NCBI RefSeq assembly: GCF_009827595.1
Contig: NZ_WTYT01000003.1
Coordinates: 372,001 to 436,000 of the forward strand
Length of the DNA stretch: 64,000 nucleotides
Direction: 5' to 3'
Origin: Altericroceibacterium endophyticum
GTDB taxonomy: Bacteria > Pseudomonadota > Alphaproteobacteria > Sphingomonadales > Sphingomonadaceae
How positions within the stretch are numbered: the first letter of the stretch is position 1; each line of letters starts with the position of its first letter. Positions 38,940 through 47,035 of this stretch are shown piece after piece. A program made the position numbers and the translations under genes. Under the pieces are notes generated by a model. The model searched no databases. It was given only the letters and a program-made list of their open reading frames with translations, and was not told the DNA's origin.

Positions 38940-39559
38940 TCGAGCTTTTTCTTTCTGCCTTCGTGACGCTGTTCGTCATTATTGATCCGCCGGGATGCGC
39001 CCCGATCTATGCCGGATTGACCGCCGATGCGCCGGAAAATGACCGGCGTTCCATGGCGATTCGCGCGACCGTGATCGCGGCGATAATTCTGTTCGGCTTT
39101 GCCTTTTTTGGTGCGCCTTTGCTGGATGCGCTGCATATCGAACTCGATGCCTTTCGCATTGCAGGCGGCATCATGCTGTTCGTGATTGCACTCGACATGG
39201 TGTTCGAAAAACGGACGCAGCGGCGCGAAGAACGTGCGGAAAAACTGATGTCGGAGCCGGTAATCGAAGATGTTTCGATTTTCCCGATGGCGATGCCAAT
39301 GCTGGCTGGTCCTGGCGCGATTGCATCGATCATGCTGCTGATGAGCGGGGCAGAGGGCTGGCCGCAGCGTTTCGTTATTCTTGGCGCGCTGGGCTCGGTG
39401 ATGTTGCTGACGCTGATTGCTTTGCTGGCCGCCGGACGTTTGATGAAGCTGTTCGGCACGCGCGTAGAGGCCGTTATCACCCGCCTGCTGGGCGTGTTGC
39501 TGGCCGCGCTGGCGGCGCAATATGTGATTGACGGATTGCGCGGCAGTTTCGGGATTTAA
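38936..39559 (+). CDS. MarC family integral membrane protein
   Basis: 207 residues, six membrane segments. Opening FVTLFVIIDPPGCAPIYAGLT matches the MarC NPxG(N/A)xPxF-like start with IDPPG. Later FRIAGGIMLFVIALDMVF and FPMAMPMLAGPGAIASIMLL, the family's AxPLxAGPGAI motif. Despite the name, no drug resistance role is established for MarC. Overlaps the preceding lipoprotein gene by 4 bases. Confidence 0.92.
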   Translation: MIELFLSAFVTLFVIIDPPGCAPIYAGLTADAPENDRRSMAIRATVIAAIILFGFAFFGAPLLDALHIELDAFRIAGGIMLFVIALDMVFEKRTQRREERAEKLMSEPVIEDVSIFPMAMPMLAGPGAIASIMLLMSGAEGWPQRFVILGALGSVMLLTLIALLAAGRLMKLFGTRVEAVITRLLGVLLAALAAQYVIDGLRGSFGI

Positions 39560-39581
39560 GCCGGAGCGAAGAGCGAGGCCG

Positions 39582-40196
39582 TTACTGTAGCGTGGCGCGG
39601 TCCTCATCCGGATCGCTGCGTCCGAAAAATTCCATCAACTGAATCAGCAATTCGCAGCGGGCACGCAGGTCGGGGGCTTCGAGCAGGGCTTGCTTTGCTG
39701 CAGGGTCGAAGGGGGCAATCTGACTGATTCCATTGACCAGCGACATATCGTCGAGCCGTTCAACCGAATCCCAATCCACGCTATATCCTTGCAGATCGGC
39801 AAACCGGCGCGCTTCGTCTTCCAGCCAGGCGCGCTCAGCAAAGCTGATCGCTTCATCATCTGAATCGTCGAACAGCTCCGCCTCGATCTGGCGGAAGCTG
39901 GTGGACACGTCCAGCTCGCGCAACATGCGGAACCGCGCCACCCCTTCCAGCACGATATTGTAGCGACCATCCTCCAACGCTTCGACATCTTCAATCCGGC
40001 CAAGGCAGCCGATGGAAAAAAGCGCCGATTCGTCTTCGGGCTCCATGGGCTGGATCAGCGCGATCTGGCGATCGCGGGCCAGCGCATGTCCGACCATGTC
40101 GCGATAGCGCGGCTCAAATACATGCAAGGGCAATTGCAGGCCGGGGAACAGGATCGCCCCCTGCAAGGAGAATATAGAGAGCCGCGCGCGTTTCAT
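39582..40196 (-). CDS. Lon N-terminal-like (LON substrate-binding) domain protein
   Basis: 204 residues; a single LON substrate-binding domain without ATPase or protease parts. Seen: LQGAILFPGLQLPLHVFEPRYRDMV near the start (abridged FPGLQLPLHVFEPRY), GCLGRIEDVEALEDGRYNIVLEGVARFR (GxxGxI and GRYxIxLEGxxRFR). Bacterial free-standing forms have no established role. It follows the thioredoxin gene by 4 bases in an operon. Confidence 0.92.
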   Translation of the reverse strand: MKRARLSIFSLQGAILFPGLQLPLHVFEPRYRDMVGHALARDRQIALIQPMEPEDESALFSIGCLGRIEDVEALEDGRYNIVLEGVARFRMLRELDVSTSFRQIEAELFDDSDDEAISFAERAWLEDEARRFADLQGYSVDWDSVERLDDMSLVNGISQIAPFDPAAKQALLEAPDLRARCELLIQLMEFFGRSDPDEDRATLQ

Positions 40197-40200
40197 TTCA

Positions 40201-41130
40201 TCACCCGAACAGGATCAGGGATAGCCGCCGGCGGCTGGCCGATACCCAAGGATCTTCTAGACCGACAGCTTCAAAAATCTGCAGCAATTTGGCTTTGGCC
40301 GCGCCTTCATTCCATTCCGGCTCCGCTTCGATCATGCGCAGCAATGTATCCGCTGCCTCGTCGCGTTCGCCCGCAGCAAAGGCTGCCTGAGCAAATTCGA
40401 ACTGCGCATCCATATCGGCCGGACGTTCAGCGGCGGCGGCCCGCAATGTCTGCAGCTCACCATCATCCGGCGCATCTTCGGCGAGGGCCAGTGCGCTGGC
40501 CGCCTGCGCAATGCTGGGGTCTTCTTTCAATGTATCGGGCAGGCCATCAAAGACCTGTTGTGCCTGTTCCACATGGCCGGCAGCGATCAGAGCGCGGATA
40601 AGCCCGGAATGCACGGCGGCATTGTCGGGGGCCATCTGGGCGATCTGCATGAAGACGCTGGCGGCACGTTCTGCATCGCCATCCGCCAGAACCTGTTCGC
40701 CCATGGCGATCACTTGTTCCAGATCGGCCGGCTGGCCACCAGCCTGTCCGCCGTCATCGGTGCCTGCTTCGATGGGGAGCTTTTCCAGCAATTGGTCCAG
40801 CATCTGTTTCAACTGGCTTTCTGTCCGCGCGGGAGTGAGGTCAGCGACGGGCTGCCCCTGAAACATCGCATAGACAGTGGGAATGGAACGCACCTGAAAC
40901 TGCGAGGCGATGAATTGTTCTTCATCGACATTCAGCTTGTGGAGAATCACGCCCTTATCGGCATATTCTGCCGCGACCTTTTCCAGCATCGGGGCCAGCG
41001 CCTTGCACGGCCCGCACCATTCAGCCCAGAAATCGAGAATGACGAGCTTGGTCTGTGACTTTTCGACGACCTGCGTGCGAAACCGTTCAACTGCCTTTTG
41101 TTCGTCGATGTTGAGGCCTGTGGTTGCCAA
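40201..41130 (-). CDS. Thioredoxin-TPR chaperone, CnoX/YbbN-like
   Basis: 309 residues from TTG 41130, which has GGGAG six bases upstream. N-terminal thioredoxin fold with active site WAEWCGPCKALAP (both cysteines kept, CGPC; E. coli YbbN has SxxC), followed by FQVRSIPTVYAMFQG, then helical repeats from about 160 on (VFMQIAQMAPDNAAVHSGLIRALI, FEFAQAAFAAGERDEAADTL). The family holds unfolded or oxidised clients for GroEL and DnaK. Operon with the LON-domain gene. Confidence 0.92.
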   Translation of the reverse strand: MATTGLNIDEQKAVERFRTQVVEKSQTKLVILDFWAEWCGPCKALAPMLEKVAAEYADKGVILHKLNVDEEQFIASQFQVRSIPTVYAMFQGQPVADLTPARTESQLKQMLDQLLEKLPIEAGTDDGGQAGGQPADLEQVIAMGEQVLADGDAERAASVFMQIAQMAPDNAAVHSGLIRALIAAGHVEQAQQVFDGLPDTLKEDPSIAQAASALALAEDAPDDGELQTLRAAAAERPADMDAQFEFAQAAFAAGERDEAADTLLRMIEAEPEWNEGAAKAKLLQIFEAVGLEDPWVSASRRRLSLILFG

Positions 41131-41305
41131 TGTATGCTCCCGTCATTGCGCTTATATGGATTGGTCCCATGTGGGCGCTCTTGCGCAATTGTGAAGGAGA
41201 AAGCGACGCGGAGCAAGAAAGTGAAAAATTCCTCTTGCCGGATTCGAAAAGCGTTGCTAATTGCGCGCCTCCCCACCGGGAAACACTCCCGGAAAACGCC
41301 AGTGA

Positions 41306-41380
41306 GCGGGCGTAGCTCAGGGGTAGAGCACAACCTTGCCAAGGTTGGGGTCGAGAGTTCGAATCTCTTCGCCCGCTCCA
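41306..41380 (+). tRNA. tRNA-Gly (GCC)
   Basis: 75 bases including encoded CCA. Acceptor GCGGGCG pairs with CGCCCGC, discriminator T, then CCA. D-loop AGCTCAGGGGTAGAGC, anticodon GCC at 41338-41340 between ACCTT and AAGGT, T-loop GTTCGAATC. All four stems form. Confidence 0.97.
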
Positions 41381-41647
41381 TTTCTACCATTGATTAGTTT
41401 GGTAACTCTTCTGGCATCGTTAGCGATGTCGAGGGGCTGTTGGCGCACATGTGGAACGCAACTTCCCAAGATAGCCGGTAATGCTATTTCTGATTCTTCG
41501 AACTATGCATCAATCGCAGCTCGTCCTTCGCTGAGATAATCAGGGCGACGCTTCTGCATCAACGAATTTCTCGGTAGTCAGACCAACGAGAACATTGTCA
41601 CCAAGATGTATCTTGTTGGCGGATGAACGCATCTCTCTACCGGCCCT
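41381..41647. other. Boundary region after tRNA-Gly, no clear gene
   Basis: About 265 bases without a gene. On the minus strand a short open run near 41545-41635 reads MRSSANKIHLGDNVLVGLTT, then EKFVDAEASP and stop; it may be the tail of a decayed gene. No integrase remnant or copy of the tRNA 3' end is visible here. Confidence 0.4.
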
Positions 41648-42865
41648 TCACGCACATCCACAATCAGCACGCCCTGTGCGGTTGCGATCCGGGCGAAGAA
41701 CTGTTCCGGCAAGCAGGATGGCGATCAGCAGATAGGGAAAACCCTGGTCGAAGGCGTAGCTGGCTGTGCTGATGATCGGCCCGACGACGACCCCCAGGCC
41801 TTGCGCTGCGGCGACCGATCCTGCGGCAGCGCCCTGTTCGTGCGCCTCCACCGAGTTGGCTGCCAGTGCGGATACCGATGGGTATACCCAGCCCATGCCA
41901 AATGCGGCCACAGCGTAGCTTGCCCACAGCATTGGTGTCGATGTGGCGAAGATCACGCTGGCAAATCCCAGCGCTCCCAATATGCCGCCTACGCGGATCA
42001 GTTTTTCCGGGGGCCAGCCCAGCTTGCGCAGGAAGATCTGCGCACAAATCAGTGCCACCCCGACGATTGCCAGCGCCATACCCGAAGCATACGCAGCCGC
42101 ACCAGGATCCAGGTGCAGGCGGTCGAGTGCGAAGAAGCCGACGATAATCTGTGCCACCGCCACGCTGAAGGCTGCAGCGAAAGCCACGATCATCGACTTG
42201 CGCAGCCGAGGGTCGGTTATGCGCGGCGCCGGGTGATCCGAGGGGGCCGGGATGTCCTGTCGCGGCAGGACTTTCCAGAGAACTGCCAGAGCGATGAAGG
42301 GAAGCACCGCGATCATATAGAGCGGCAGGCTCAGGTCGATCGGGCCGAGCAGCCCGGCGACACTGGGGCCGATCATCATGCCTGCTGCGCTCGAAGCGCC
42401 GATGGCGGCCATTGCACTTGCGCGTTTGTCAGCCGGTACGTGGTCGGCCACCAACGCAGCGCTGGTGGCGGGAACCGCCGCATAGAAAAGGCCCGCCAGG
42501 CCGCGACCCAGAACAATCCCGATAAAGGCCAGAAACGGAGCCATTGCTGCTTTCATGGCCAGATCGAGGAACAAGGCGTGCAACGCATAGCTGAAAGCGA
42601 AGCAGGTGAGCCCAAAGAGAATGACCGGGCGTCTCCCGCGCTTGTCGCTCCAGACGCCCCAAATGCGGGACATCAGCATCCAAGCAAATCCGGCAACGGC
42701 TACCGCGATCCCCATCTGCCAGGCAGCAAGCCCGATTACGCGCGCAATCGGGCCTGCAAGCGCCACGAAAGCCATGAGGGTCATGGTGCAGACGAATGTC
42801 TCGAACATCAGTGGTTTCAAGCTGAAGGGCGCGCTGACGGTTCTGGTTTCGGTAGCGATATTCAT
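41648..42865 (-). CDS. MFS transporter (TCR/Tet or siderophore exporter-like)
   Basis: 405 residues from ATG 42865 (MNIATETRTV); the upstream in-frame codons would read through the inverted repeat. About 12 membrane segments. Motif A between helices 2 and 3 is GVWSDKRGRRPVIL, and motif C-like GMMIGPSVAGLLG lies in helix 5, pointing to a drug/metabolite:H+ antiporter. Its neighbours (AraC regulator and siderophore receptor) suggest export or recycling of a siderophore, which is inference. Divergent from the AraC gene across a perfect inverted repeat. Confidence 0.87.
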   Translation of the reverse strand: MNIATETRTVSAPFSLKPLMFETFVCTMTLMAFVALAGPIARVIGLAAWQMGIAVAVAGFAWMLMSRIWGVWSDKRGRRPVILFGLTCFAFSYALHALFLDLAMKAAMAPFLAFIGIVLGRGLAGLFYAAVPATSAALVADHVPADKRASAMAAIGASSAAGMMIGPSVAGLLGPIDLSLPLYMIAVLPFIALAVLWKVLPRQDIPAPSDHPAPRITDPRLRKSMIVAFAAAFSVAVAQIIVGFFALDRLHLDPGAAAYASGMALAIVGVALICAQIFLRKLGWPPEKLIRVGGILGALGFASVIFATSTPMLWASYAVAAFGMGWVYPSVSALAANSVEAHEQGAAAGSVAAAQGLGVVVGPIISTASYAFDQGFPYLLIAILLAGTVLRPDRNRTGRADCGCA

Positions 42866-42900
42866 GACATTCCCAGGATAATTAGAGCGGATTCTTTGAT

Positions 42901-42957
42901 GGACACACCCACCGAAGTTGCAATCAATTATCAATAGCAACTTCGGTGGGTGTGTCC
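42901..42957. promoter_or_regulatory. Perfect 21-bp inverted repeat in the MFS-AraC divergent promoter
   Basis: Left arm 42901-42921 begins GGACACACCCACCGAAG and ends TTGC; right arm 42937-42957 is its exact reverse complement; the 15-base AT-rich spacer is AATCAATTATCAATA. It lies between the MFS start (42865, minus) and the AraC start (43027, plus). Two oppositely facing sites of about 20 bp fit the monomer footprint of AraC-type regulators. If transcribed either way it would also form a very stable hairpin. Confidence 0.75.
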
Positions 42958-43026
42958 TACAGTTCATTCTGTTTCCAGCAGCACGCAAGCTGACTGCTGA
43001 GGCACGAGATTGGAAAGAACTTTGCG

Positions 43027-44031
43027 ATGCAGATGCAGACCCGTTTCATGGCCCGTTTCATGGAAGGCGATTTTGCCGTTCAGGACATCTTGCGCGAAGC
43101 GGTGTCCCTCTCGCTGACGGAACCGCCCTCGCAGCAGTGTCCCAGACGGGTGGTCAATGGCCGGTTTCGAGGCTGGATGTGGATGGAAGAGGTGCATCCG
43201 GGGCTGGTGGGTTCGGCGAGCGACCTCACCTCGGTCTCGGAGGCGATCATCGCTCAACCCATCGATCGCTGCATCATGATCAGCCTGTTGCTGAAGGGAG
43301 GAAATGGCAGGTTCCGGCCCGATGGCGGGGATGTGATCCCCAGTCCGACCGAACGCGCACAACTCCTGGGGATCGGGGAAGCTCGGCAATGTTCGCGTCA
43401 TCTTATGGTTGGCGAGCATGGTGTGCGCGCGGGGGTCATGATCCTTCCGGCCTTTCTGGAGGCGGGGCCGGATGTGCTTTCCCAATGCGACATGGAAACC
43501 TTGCAGGGCCTGATGGAGCCGGATTTTCACGCCATGAGCCTGCGGCGCTGCGAGGTTATGCTCCATCTGTCGCGGGCGCTGGCGGAGGCGCCCTATTGCG
43601 GCTCGCTTGGCGCGCTATTTCGCGAATCCGCGGTTCTCCAGCTCATGTTCCGCACCCTGCAACTCGTACGTCAGGATGGGCACAGACGGTCGGCGCTCGG
43701 CACGCGCTGTTATGACGCGGTTCTCCAGGCCCAGAGCATTCTCGATGCCTCGTTTACATCACCGCCCGGGACGATCGAACTGGCGCGCCGGGTGGGCATC
43801 AATCGCAATGCTTTGCAGACCGGGTTCAAGGCTTTGTTCGGAACGACGGTTTTCGCTTATGTCCGGGAGCGGCGGCTGGAGATGGCCCGGATCATGATCG
43901 ACGACCATGGGCTTGGTGCGGCTGAAGCCGCTTATAAGGTCGGCTTTGCCAGCCCTTCCGCTTTTTCTGCCGCCTATAGGCGCAAATTCGGACATGCACC
44001 GGTTTTCAGAAACCGATCGAACAAGCCCTGA
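43027..44031 (+). CDS. AraC family transcriptional regulator
   Basis: 334 residues. The C-terminal 100 residues contain two helix-turn-helix motifs: IELARRVGINRNALQTGFKALFG and AAEAAYKVGFASPSAFSAAYRRKFGHAP, the second being the AraC signature (GFxSxSxFSxAYRRxFGxxP). The N-terminal 220 residues have no cupin motif and resemble PchR-like siderophore regulators in length. With the adjacent siderophore receptor and MFS gene, it probably activates them in response to a ferric siderophore. It may bind the 21-bp inverted repeat just upstream. Confidence 0.9.
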   Translation: MQMQTRFMARFMEGDFAVQDILREAVSLSLTEPPSQQCPRRVVNGRFRGWMWMEEVHPGLVGSASDLTSVSEAIIAQPIDRCIMISLLLKGGNGRFRPDGGDVIPSPTERAQLLGIGEARQCSRHLMVGEHGVRAGVMILPAFLEAGPDVLSQCDMETLQGLMEPDFHAMSLRRCEVMLHLSRALAEAPYCGSLGALFRESAVLQLMFRTLQLVRQDGHRRSALGTRCYDAVLQAQSILDASFTSPPGTIELARRVGINRNALQTGFKALFGTTVFAYVRERRLEMARIMIDDHGLGAAEAAYKVGFASPSAFSAAYRRKFGHAPVFRNRSNKP

Positions 44032-44142
44032 CACGGCGGGTGCCTGCGGATCTCTCCCCGCTTGTGCGCCTCGTGCTTCTGGCGACAGTTTTTGTGCTGC
44101 ATGCGCCAGACGCGGCCATTGGAGGCATGCTGGCCGTCCGCT

Positions 44143-44159
44143 AATGAAAATCACTCGCA
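44143..44159. promoter_or_regulatory. Fur-like box upstream of the siderophore receptor
   Basis: AATGAAAATCACTCGCA (reverse TGCGAGTGATTTTCATT), resembling the proteobacterial Fur consensus TGCGAATGATTATCATT with a few mismatches, about 60 bases before the receptor start. Iron-responsive repression is inferred. Confidence 0.45.
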
Positions 44160-44220
44160 GATACTTGCCCGGCACTGTTGGGCGCGCTCTTGCCAGAGCA
44201 ACTTCTCAGGGGAATTTCAG

Positions 44221-46464
44221 TTGTTTCGTGCTCGTTCTCGCCTGTCGTCATCCTGCATCGCGCTGGCCGCGCTGGGCTGTGCCGCGCCCTTGATGGCGCA
44301 AGAGACCCACCGCTGCCAGCGCGGCGATGACTGCCAGATTGTTGTGATCGCCGGCGCGCTGACCGACGTCATCGCCACGACGAAGACAAACACCCCCATC
44401 ATCGAATCGCCGCAATCGATCTCGGTCGTCAACAGAGCAGAAATCGATCTTCGCGCAGCCCAAACCGTGGCCGATGCCTTGTCATACACGGCCGGCGTCC
44501 AGGCTCAGCCTACGGGGGTAGACAGCCGCGTCGACGAGGTCAGCGTTCGCGGGTTCGGGGCTGGCGGTTTTGCGTCGAACAACAACTTCATCGACGGGCT
44601 GCGCATTCCCGCAGGCGGCGAAGGGACGTGGTTGCGCCCCGCCTTTGATGCCTTCGCGCTTGACCGTATCGATGTGCTCAAGGGGCCATCAGGTGCGCTC
44701 TATGGGCAGTCCGCGCCGGGTGGTGTGGTGAATCTCGTCACCAAGCGCCCGAGTTTCTCATCGCAGGGTGAGATTCTGCTGCAGGGCGCGGGCTATACCA
44801 ATCTTGGTGACTGGTCGTGGCAGGCCGGGGCCGACTTCACCGGACCGCTGAATGGCGAAGGGACGCTCGCCGGGCGGATCGTCGGCCTTGCGCACCATGG
44901 CGATACCCAGATCGATGGCGTGACGACTGGCCGCTATTATGTTTCGCCAAGCCTCACCTGGGAGCCTGGCGAGAGCACACGCTGGACGGTCATTGGCCAG
45001 TATCAGCGCGATGAAGGCGGATCGACCTTCCAGTTCCTGCCCTCGCTCGGCACGCTCTACCCCAGCGACGGGCGTGTGCTCGACAAAAGCGCCTTCCTTG
45101 GAGAGCCCGACTGGAACCAGTACGATCGCAACCAATATCTGATTGCCTCCTTCTTCGAGCAGGATCTGGGCAGTCAGTTCACCCTGCGCAACAACAGCCG
45201 CTATTCGCATCTCGACACGATCTATCGCGGTGTGGTGCCCGCCGGCAATACGCTGACCACCTGTCCCGAAACGATCCCCGGCTGCATTGCGGGGCGCACG
45301 CTCAATCGCAGGGCCGTGCAGGGCAATGGCAAGACAAACGGAATTGCCACTGATACGCAGATCGAAGCGCGCTTTGCGACCGGCGCGATCGAGCATATTC
45401 TGCTTGGCGGTTTCGACTTTTTCCGCGCCGAGTGGGAGCACACCTATAATCTGGTGAACGGGGCGCTGGTTCTCCCCATCCTCGACATTTTCAATCCCAA
45501 GCCGCGCGGCACGGGAGGCTTTGCCGATAATATGCGGGCCGTGATCGACACCGAAACGGTCAGCCGGCAGACAGGGCTGTATCTGCAGGACCAGATCAGC
45601 GTAGGCCGCTTGCGTCTGACCATCGGTGGACGGCAGGACTGGGCGAAGGACCGCAGTTACAATCCCCAGACGGGCGGTCGCCTGACGACCACAAGCGATG
45701 CCTTCACCTGGCGCGCCGGTGCGGTGTGGCTGTTCGACAACGGGCTGGCCCCCTATGCCAGCTATTCGGAAAGCTTCCAGCCGATGGTGTCCAACCGCGA
45801 TCCGGCGAGCAGCCAGGTCGAGGGCGGGGTGCCTTTCGTTCCGACGACTGGCCAGCAATATGAAGTGGGCCTGCGCTACCAGCAGGGCGACAGCATCTAT
45901 GTGACGCTAAGCGCCTATCAGATTACCCAGCAGAATATCACGACGCCCGATCCCGAAGGTACGCTGTGCGGCATATCGGTGTGCCTTGTGCAGACCGGTG
46001 AAGGCCGCGTCCGCGGCGCGGAACTGGAAGGCAAGGCCAGCCTGCCATGGGGAATGACCGTAATCGGCACCGCAACCCGCAGTGATAGCGAAGTCACCGA
46101 GTCCAACACCGTCAGTGAGATCGGCAACACGCTGTCGCAATTGCCCGAATGGATGGCGTCGCTGTTCGTGGATCAGAGCTTCACCTCGGGTGCACTGGCC
46201 GGGCTGGGGCTGGGCGGCGGCGTGCGGTATACGGGCGAAAGCTATGGCGATACGGCCAATACGCTGGCGATCCCCGACTACGCGCTGTTCGACATGCTGG
46301 TTCGGTATGATTTCGGCGTCACCAATGAACGCCTTTCCGGCCTGTCGCTTTCGCTCAACGCGCGCAACCTTGCGGACAAGCACTATATCGCCAGCTGCAT
46401 CAGCCCGGGGTGCTATATCGGACAGGGGCGCGTCGTCACCGCTCGCCTGCAGTTTCGCTGGTGA
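44221..46464 (+). CDS. TonB-dependent siderophore receptor
   Basis: 747 residues from TTG 44221, which has AGGGGA upstream; the longer frame to 44062 lacks such a site. A signal peptide (LSSSCIALAALGCAAPLMAQ) precedes the plug: TPIIESPQSISVVNRAEI, VADALSYTAGVQAQ, DVLKGPSGALYGQSAPGGVVN, the markers of the siderophore receptor class. The barrel ends with two cysteines (ASCISPGCYIGQGR) near the C-terminus and finishes in RLQFRW, as in ferrichrome/hydroxamate receptors. The ligand is not determined. Followed by GTGA overlap with a small membrane protein gene. Confidence 0.92.
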   Translation: MFRARSRLSSSCIALAALGCAAPLMAQETHRCQRGDDCQIVVIAGALTDVIATTKTNTPIIESPQSISVVNRAEIDLRAAQTVADALSYTAGVQAQPTGVDSRVDEVSVRGFGAGGFASNNNFIDGLRIPAGGEGTWLRPAFDAFALDRIDVLKGPSGALYGQSAPGGVVNLVTKRPSFSSQGEILLQGAGYTNLGDWSWQAGADFTGPLNGEGTLAGRIVGLAHHGDTQIDGVTTGRYYVSPSLTWEPGESTRWTVIGQYQRDEGGSTFQFLPSLGTLYPSDGRVLDKSAFLGEPDWNQYDRNQYLIASFFEQDLGSQFTLRNNSRYSHLDTIYRGVVPAGNTLTTCPETIPGCIAGRTLNRRAVQGNGKTNGIATDTQIEARFATGAIEHILLGGFDFFRAEWEHTYNLVNGALVLPILDIFNPKPRGTGGFADNMRAVIDTETVSRQTGLYLQDQISVGRLRLTIGGRQDWAKDRSYNPQTGGRLTTTSDAFTWRAGAVWLFDNGLAPYASYSESFQPMVSNRDPASSQVEGGVPFVPTTGQQYEVGLRYQQGDSIYVTLSAYQITQQNITTPDPEGTLCGISVCLVQTGEGRVRGAELEGKASLPWGMTVIGTATRSDSEVTESNTVSEIGNTLSQLPEWMASLFVDQSFTSGALAGLGLGGGVRYTGESYGDTANTLAIPDYALFDMLVRYDFGVTNERLSGLSLSLNARNLADKHYIASCISPGCYIGQGRVVTARLQFRW

Positions 46465-46745
46465 GCACCGTGATGATATCCGGTCTCGGTTACGGTCTGA
46501 CTGTGGTGGCGGCAGCGCTCGTCTATCTCGGATCATCCAACCAGCCCCTGCTCGCGTCACGGCGATGGCGGGGGATGCTTCCGTGGGTCGGGATCGCGGG
46601 ACTGGTTGCGGCGTTCGTGCTGCTGCTGCGTGATCGCGGTGCCGTGACGACCTCATTCATTCTGGTCACGCTGGCGATGCTGACATGGTCCTTCCTGCCG
46701 GTGATGGTTGGCTGGTTCATGCGCGGTAAGGGGAAAGGGCGATGA
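46461..46745 (+). CDS. Small membrane protein of siderophore operon (DUF3325-like)
   Basis: 94 residues from GTG 46461, overlapping the receptor stop by 4 bases. Three hydrophobic segments: GYGLTVVAAALVYLGSSNQ, VGIAGLVAAFVLLLRD, SFILVTLAMLTWSFLPVMVG. The YLxSxNQ ending of helix 1 and size match DUF3325 proteins in similar iron operons, but I am not certain of the family. Probable partner of the PepSY protein. Confidence 0.65.
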   Translation: MSTVMISGLGYGLTVVAAALVYLGSSNQPLLASRRWRGMLPWVGIAGLVAAFVLLLRDRGAVTTSFILVTLAMLTWSFLPVMVGWFMRGKGKGR

Positions 46746-47035
46746 AACCTCCCCTGAGGGCATCGAACTGGTTGGGCAAGGCCAGCGCCGGGCTTGTCAT
46801 GGGCTTTCTGCTCGCGCTTGGCGCGGCGGGCCTGTTGCGGACCTTGGTAGCGGGCGGGGCGACGCCCTTTTCGACCGTGGGCCAGTTTTCCATGTGGATG
46901 ATGGCCCCGGTCTGGGCACTGACCGTTTCGCTATGTTTCTTCTTCCGCACCGGCCCGCGCGCCTGGGTGTGGCTGACGCTCGCCAATGGTCTCGTCTGGG
47001 GCCTTGTCATATTGTTGGGAGGGCCGGTCCGATGA
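46742..47035 (+). CDS. Small membrane protein of siderophore operon (DUF3649-like)
   Basis: 97 residues, ATGA overlap with both neighbours. Three hydrophobic segments, including ASAGLVMGFLLALGAAGLL, FSMWMMAPVWALTVSLCFFF and WVWLTLANGLVWGLVILL. The RAWxWL motif and place in the operon suggest DUF3649 (called iron uptake proteins), with reduced certainty. Confidence 0.65.
   Translation: MKPPLRASNWLGKASAGLVMGFLLALGAAGLLRTLVAGGATPFSTVGQFSMWMMAPVWALTVSLCFFFRTGPRAWVWLTLANGLVWGLVILLGGPVR

Noticed and set aside
44032-44142. Short hydrophobic reading frame between the AraC gene and the receptor
   Set aside because: About 34 codons starting at a GTG with no ribosome site; more likely leader sequence of the receptor.
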